A stretch of DNA of 64,000 nt from Dasypus novemcinctus (Eukaryota > Chordata > Mammalia > Cingulata > Dasypodidae), in NCBI RefSeq assembly GCF_030445035.2, contig NC_080677.1, forward strand, positions 23,199,513 through 23,263,512, read 5' to 3'. Positions 59,782 to 64,000 of this stretch are shown here, piece after piece. The notes beneath the pieces are model-generated. The model searched no databases, was not told the DNA's origin, and saw nothing but the letters and a program-made list of their open reading frames with translations. The position numbers and the translations under genes are program-made. Numbering within the stretch: position 1 is the stretch's first letter; the number at the start of each line of letters is the position of its first letter.

Positions 59782-60753
59782 ATGTTGACAAGACAGCAAC
59801 AAAAATCTACAAACCAAACCAGTAATCAGGAAAACATGGCTGAATCCAATCAACAAACTGAAAATCAGGAAGGGGGGCAGGACTTCGCACAAGCAATGAA
59901 AGATCTCAGAACATTTATCACTGACAAATTTGATGAAGTAATGAAAGAGGTTAACAGCGTGAAGACAACACTTGGAGGGGAAATTGCAGACATGCGCAAA
60001 AAAATAACAGATATGATGGAAATGAACACCACAATTCAAGAAATCAAAAATACACTTGCAGCAAATATCAGCAGACTAGAAGAGGCAGAGCAGAGAATTA
60101 GTGATGTGGAAGACAGTGCATTGGAAATCAAACAGATAGTAGAAGTGGTCAATAAAAAGGTAGAAAAAATCCAGATAGGACTTAGGGAACTGAATGATAA
60201 CGCAAAACGCTCAAACATATGTATTATAGGCATTCCAGAAGGAGAAGAGAAGGGAAAGGGGTCAGAAGGAGTGTTGCAGGAAATAATGAATGAAAACTTC
60301 CCAAATCTACTGAAAGAGACAGATGTACATATCCAAGAAGCACAGCACACTCCACTGGTCATAAACCCCAACAGGCCCACCCCAAGACATATACTTGTCA
60401 AATTATCCAATGCTCAAGACAAAGAAAAAATTCTAAAAGCAGCAAGAGAAAAGAAAACCATCACATACAAGGGAAACTCCATAAGATTAAGTGCTGATTT
60501 CTCATCTGAAACGATGGAGGCAAGAAGGCAGTGGTATGATATAGTCAAGGTACTAAAGGAAAAAAATCTCCAACCAAGAATACTCTATCCAGCTAAACTA
60601 GCATTCAAAAATGATGGAGAGTTCAAAATATTCACAGATAAACAGAAACTGAAAGAGTATATCAACAAGAAACCTCCCCTTCAAGAAATTCTTAAGGGAA
60701 TTCTGCAGGAAAAAAGGAAAAAACAGGACAGTCAGAGATGGAGGAGAGTGTAA
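59782..60753 (+). CDS. L1 ORF1 protein, intact
   Basis: 323 codons, no interruption; the L1 ORF1 family is about 340 residues. The protein is the trimeric nucleic-acid chaperone that coats L1 RNA in the cytoplasm. Residues about 35-135 form a charged coiled coil (MKDLRTFITDKFDEVMKEV, TLAANISRLEEAEQRISDVE). Residues about 145-235 form the RRM (NICIIGIPEGEEKGKGSEG; HILVKLSNAQDKEKILKAAR). Residues about 240-315 are the C-terminal domain (YKGNSIRLSADFSSETMEAR). The chosen start (MLTRQQQK) directly follows the 5'UTR and gives a normal length. ORF2 begins 80 bp after the stop. Confidence 0.92.
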   Translation: MLTRQQQKSTNQTSNQENMAESNQQTENQEGGQDFAQAMKDLRTFITDKFDEVMKEVNSVKTTLGGEIADMRKKITDMMEMNTTIQEIKNTLAANISRLEEAEQRISDVEDSALEIKQIVEVVNKKVEKIQIGLRELNDNAKRSNICIIGIPEGEEKGKGSEGVLQEIMNENFPNLLKETDVHIQEAQHTPLVINPNRPTPRHILVKLSNAQDKEKILKAAREKKTITYKGNSIRLSADFSSETMEARRQWYDIVKVLKEKNLQPRILYPAKLAFKNDGEFKIFTDKQKLKEYINKKPPLQEILKGILQEKRKKQDSQRWRRV

Positions 60754-60833
60754 AAGCAACAAGAAAGACAAAAATAGAAGGGGAAAATAAAATAATACAA
60801 ACAAAATATAACAAACACAAATCCAACCAAAAT

Positions 60834-63800
60834 ATGGCTACCATAAATAACTCTCTAAACGTAATAACACTGAATGTCAACGGATTAAACTCACCTATCA
60901 AAAGATTCAGACTGGGACACTGGATAAGGAAATACGACCCATCTATATGCTGCCTACAAGAGACACGTCTTAGACCCAGAGACTCATGGAGGTTGAAAGT
61001 GAATGGCTGGAAAACAATCATACAAGCAAACAACAACCAAAAAAAGGGAGAAGTAGCTATATTAATATCAGACAAAATAGACTTTAAATGCAAAACAATT
61101 GTGAGAGACAAAGAAGGATACTATATTTTAGGGAAAGGGACAATTTGTCAAGAAGATCGCACAATCATAAATATTTAGGCTCCTAACAAGGGCGCCTCTA
61201 AATATGTGAGGCAAACGCTGGAAAAACTAAGTGAAAGAATAGATGCATCTACAATTATAGTGGGGGATTTTAATACACCACTATCAACTCTGGACAGAAC
61301 ATCTCAAAAGAGAATCACTAAAGAAACAAAACATTTGAACAGTATATTAGAAGAGCTGGATCTAATAGACATATATAGATCATTACACCCAAACACAGCA
61401 GGATATACATTTTTCTCAAGCGCACATGGAACATTCTCCAAGATTGACCATATGCTAGGCCACAAAGAAAGGCTTAATGAATTCAGAAAGATCGAAATCA
61501 TACAAAACAATATCTCTGACCACAGTGGAGTCAAGCTGGAAATTTGCAAGGGACAGAGACCCAGACTTCACACGACAATTTGGAAATTAAACAGCACACT
61601 CTTAGAAAAACAGTGGGTCAAAGAGGAAATCTCAAAAGAAATCAATGACTACCTTGAAACAAATGATAATGATAACACAACATACCAAAATTTATGGGAT
61701 GCAGCAAAAGCGGTACTGAGAGGGAAATTTATAGCCATAAATTCATATATCAAAAAAGAAGAGCAGAAATTGAAGAATTAACTGCACATTTGAAGGAATT
61801 AGAAAAACAACAACAAAGTAACCCAACAGGAAGAAGAAGGAAGGAAATAACAAAGATAAGAGCAGAACTAAATGAAATAGAAAATAAGAAAGCACTTGAA
61901 AAAATAAACAAGACCAAGAGCTGGTTTTTTGAGAAGATCAACAAAATTGACAAACCTATAGCGAGACTAACAAAGAAAAAAAGAGAAAAGATGCAAATAC
62001 ACAAAATAAGAAATGAGAAAGGTGATATCACCACTGACCCCACAGAAATAAAGACTATCATAAGAGGATACTTTGAAAAACTATATTCCAACAAAAATGA
62101 CAATTTAGAGGAAATGGACAAATTCCTAGAAATACATAAGCAGCCCATACTGACGAAAGAAGAAATTGATGATCTTAACAAACCAATCACAAGAAAAGAG
62201 ATAGAATCAGTCATTAAAAATCTCCCAACTAAGAAGAGCCCAGGGCCAGACGGCTTCACAGGGGAATTCTACAAAACATTCCGGAAAGAACTAACACCAA
62301 TCCTGTTGAAACTATTCCAAAAAATCGAAACAGAAGGAACACTGCCTAATTCCTTCTATGATGCCAACATTACCCTAGAACCAAAGCCAAACAAAGACAC
62401 CACAAGAAAGGAAAATTACAGACAATTTCTCTAATGAACCTAGACGCAAAAATACTTAACAAAATACTTGCTAATCGTATTCAACAACACATTAAACGAA
62501 TTATACACCATGACCAAATGGGATTTATCCCAGGTATGCAAGGATGGTTCAACATAAGAAAATCAATCAATGTAATACACCATATAAACAGATTGAGAGA
62601 AAAAAACCACATGATTATATCTATAGATGCAAAAAAGGCATTTGACAAAATACAGCACCCCTTCCTGATAAAAACACTCCAAAAGATTGGAATACAAGGA
62701 AACTTTTTGAACATGATAAAGAGTATATATGAAAAACCTAAAGCCAACATTGTTTACAATGGCGAAATCCTGAAATCCTTCCCTCTAAAATCAGGAACAA
62801 GACAAGGATGCCCATTGTCTCCGCTCCTATTTAACATTGTCTTGGAAGTACTGGCTCGAGCACTGAGACAAGAACCAGATATAAAAGGCATTCAAATTGG
62901 AAGGGAAGAAGTCAAAATTTCATTATTTGCAGATGACATGATCCTATATATAGAAAACCCTGAGAGATCTACAACAAAGCTCCTAGAACTCATAAATGAG
63001 TTTAGCAAAGTCGCAGGTTATAAGATCAATGCGCAAAAATCAGTAGCATTTCTATACACCAATAATGAGCAAGATCAGGAGGACATCAAGAAACAAATAC
63101 CATTCACAATAGTAAATAAAAAAATCAAATACTTAGGAATAAATTTAACTAAAGAGGTAAAAAACTTATACATCGAGAACTATACAAGATTGTTCAAGGA
63201 AATCAAAGAAGACCTAAATAAATGGAAGAATATTCCCTGTTCATGGATAGGAAGACTGAATATTATTAAGATGTCTATCCTACCAAAACTGATCTACACA
63301 TTCAATGCAATCCCAATAAAAATCAACACAGCCTTCTTTAAGGAACTAGAAAAACTAACTATGAAATTTATTTGGAATAAAAAGAGGCCCCGAATAGCCA
63401 AAGACATATTGAAAAAGAAAAACGAAATAGGAGGAATCACACTTCCTGACTTCAAAACATACTACAAAGCTACAGTAGTGAAAACAGCATGGTACTGGCA
63501 TAAGGAGAGACACACAGACCAATGGAATCGAATTGAAAGTTCAGATATAGAACCTCATGTATACAGCCATATAATATTCGATAAAGCCACCAAACCCTCA
63601 CAACTGGGAGAGAATGGCCTATTCAACAAATGGTGCCTGGAGAACTGGATAGCTATATGTAGAAGAATGAAAGAGGATTACCATCTCACACCTTATACAA
63701 AGATCAACTCAAGATGGATCAAAGACCTAAATATAAGAGCCAAGACCATAAAGACCTTAGAAAGCAGTGTAGGGAAACATCTACAGGACCTTGTAATAGG

Positions 63801-64000
63801 AAATGGCTTCATGAATATCACACCAAAAGCACAAGCAGCAAAAGAACAAATAGATAAATGGGACTACCTCAAAATTAAAGCCTTCTGCACCTCAAAGGAG
63901 TTTGTCAAGAAAGTAAAAAGGGAACCCACACAATGGGAGAAAATATTTGGCAACCATATATCTGATAAGAGACTTATAACTTGCATATATAAAGAACTCA
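60834..64000 (+). pseudogene. L1 ORF2 (endonuclease and reverse transcriptase), damaged and cut by window end
   Basis: Begins MATINNSLNVITLNVNGLNS. Endonuclease motifs CCLQETR, GDFNTPL (about 61262) and SDHSG (about 61519) are present. A Tyr codon of the NIYAPN motif is TAG (61176-61178). One base is missing in the A run at 61752-61757 and another near 62423. From about 62425 the frame is open to the window end (at least 522 codons), with the Z region, PGPDGF (about 62239), [10 protein letters not shown] and the catalytic FADDM (62926-62940). The protein normally nicks DNA and primes reverse transcription. The C-terminus and 3'UTR lie outside the window. Confidence 0.92.

Noticed and set aside
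54936..64000. Upstream SEPTIN7 exon with the N-terminal region
   Set aside because: I looked on the minus strand for the expected FANLPNQVYRK and FEFTLMVV coding words with an acceptor/donor pair and found none; the area is SINE and L1 sequence.
1..64000. CRISPR array, operon or prophage-like system
   Set aside because: Repeats are dispersed retroelements with poly(A) tails and target duplications; no evenly spaced short repeats with unique spacers and no microbial gene organisation.

Overview
The window is mammalian nuclear DNA, almost certainly from an armadillo (Xenarthra, Dasypus-type). Two things point there. First, the SINEs are tRNA-derived elements of the armadillo DAS-SINE type: at least thirteen insertions, with heads such as GCGGACTTGGCCC and GGGAGCAG-TGTGGCTCA and with tails of several kinds, most flanked by visible target-site duplications. 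Second, L1 elements with an unusual structure sit among generic eutherian repeats (MIR, L2, MER5-like, Tigger-like). Base composition, long introns and nested retroelements rule out a microbe or a virus.

The only protein-coding host gene is SEPTIN7 (SEPT7), on the minus strand. Eleven coding exons run from 54935 down to the stop codon at 3148. They carry the GTP-binding core from the P-loop (GESGLGKS) through DTPG and AKAD to the C-terminal coiled coil and the last residues GKIF. All splice sites are canonical (GT/AG), all phases join, and together they encode about 381 residues. The first ~56 residues (start codon, N-terminal region, polybasic helix) must lie beyond the right edge. Positions 1-3147 are most likely the long 3'UTR and its downstream flank.

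The introns are filled with repeats. Main blocks: an old L1 3' half (9690-12150); a cluster of SINEs and an LTR (12300-15012); a 1.18-kb non-coding retroposed sequence with poly(A) and target duplications (23342-24551); an L1 with a tandemly repeated 5'UTR, broken ORF1, a deleted ORF2 and a triplicated 3'UTR (25481-29640); an L2 (34150-35480); a near full-length Hsmar1-like mariner with mutated catalytic residues (36311-37564); an inverted old L1 interrupted by two SINE insertions and another L1 tail (38800-43040); a Tigger-type 3' end (52120-52563); and a young L1 that begins at about 58494 and leaves the window at 64000. That last L1 has a CpG-rich 5'UTR, an intact 323-codon ORF1 and an ORF2 with one nonsense codon and two 1-bp deletions; its reverse-transcriptase region is otherwise open to the window end.

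I saw no undescribed multi-gene system. The most interesting material is in the architecture of the mobile elements (tandem 5' and 3' L1 modules, SINE monomers/dimers/trimers with AATAAA+TCTTT tails, a mariner in a xenarthran) and in two L1 5'UTRs lying antisense to SEPTIN7, which could promote chimeric SEPTIN7 transcripts.
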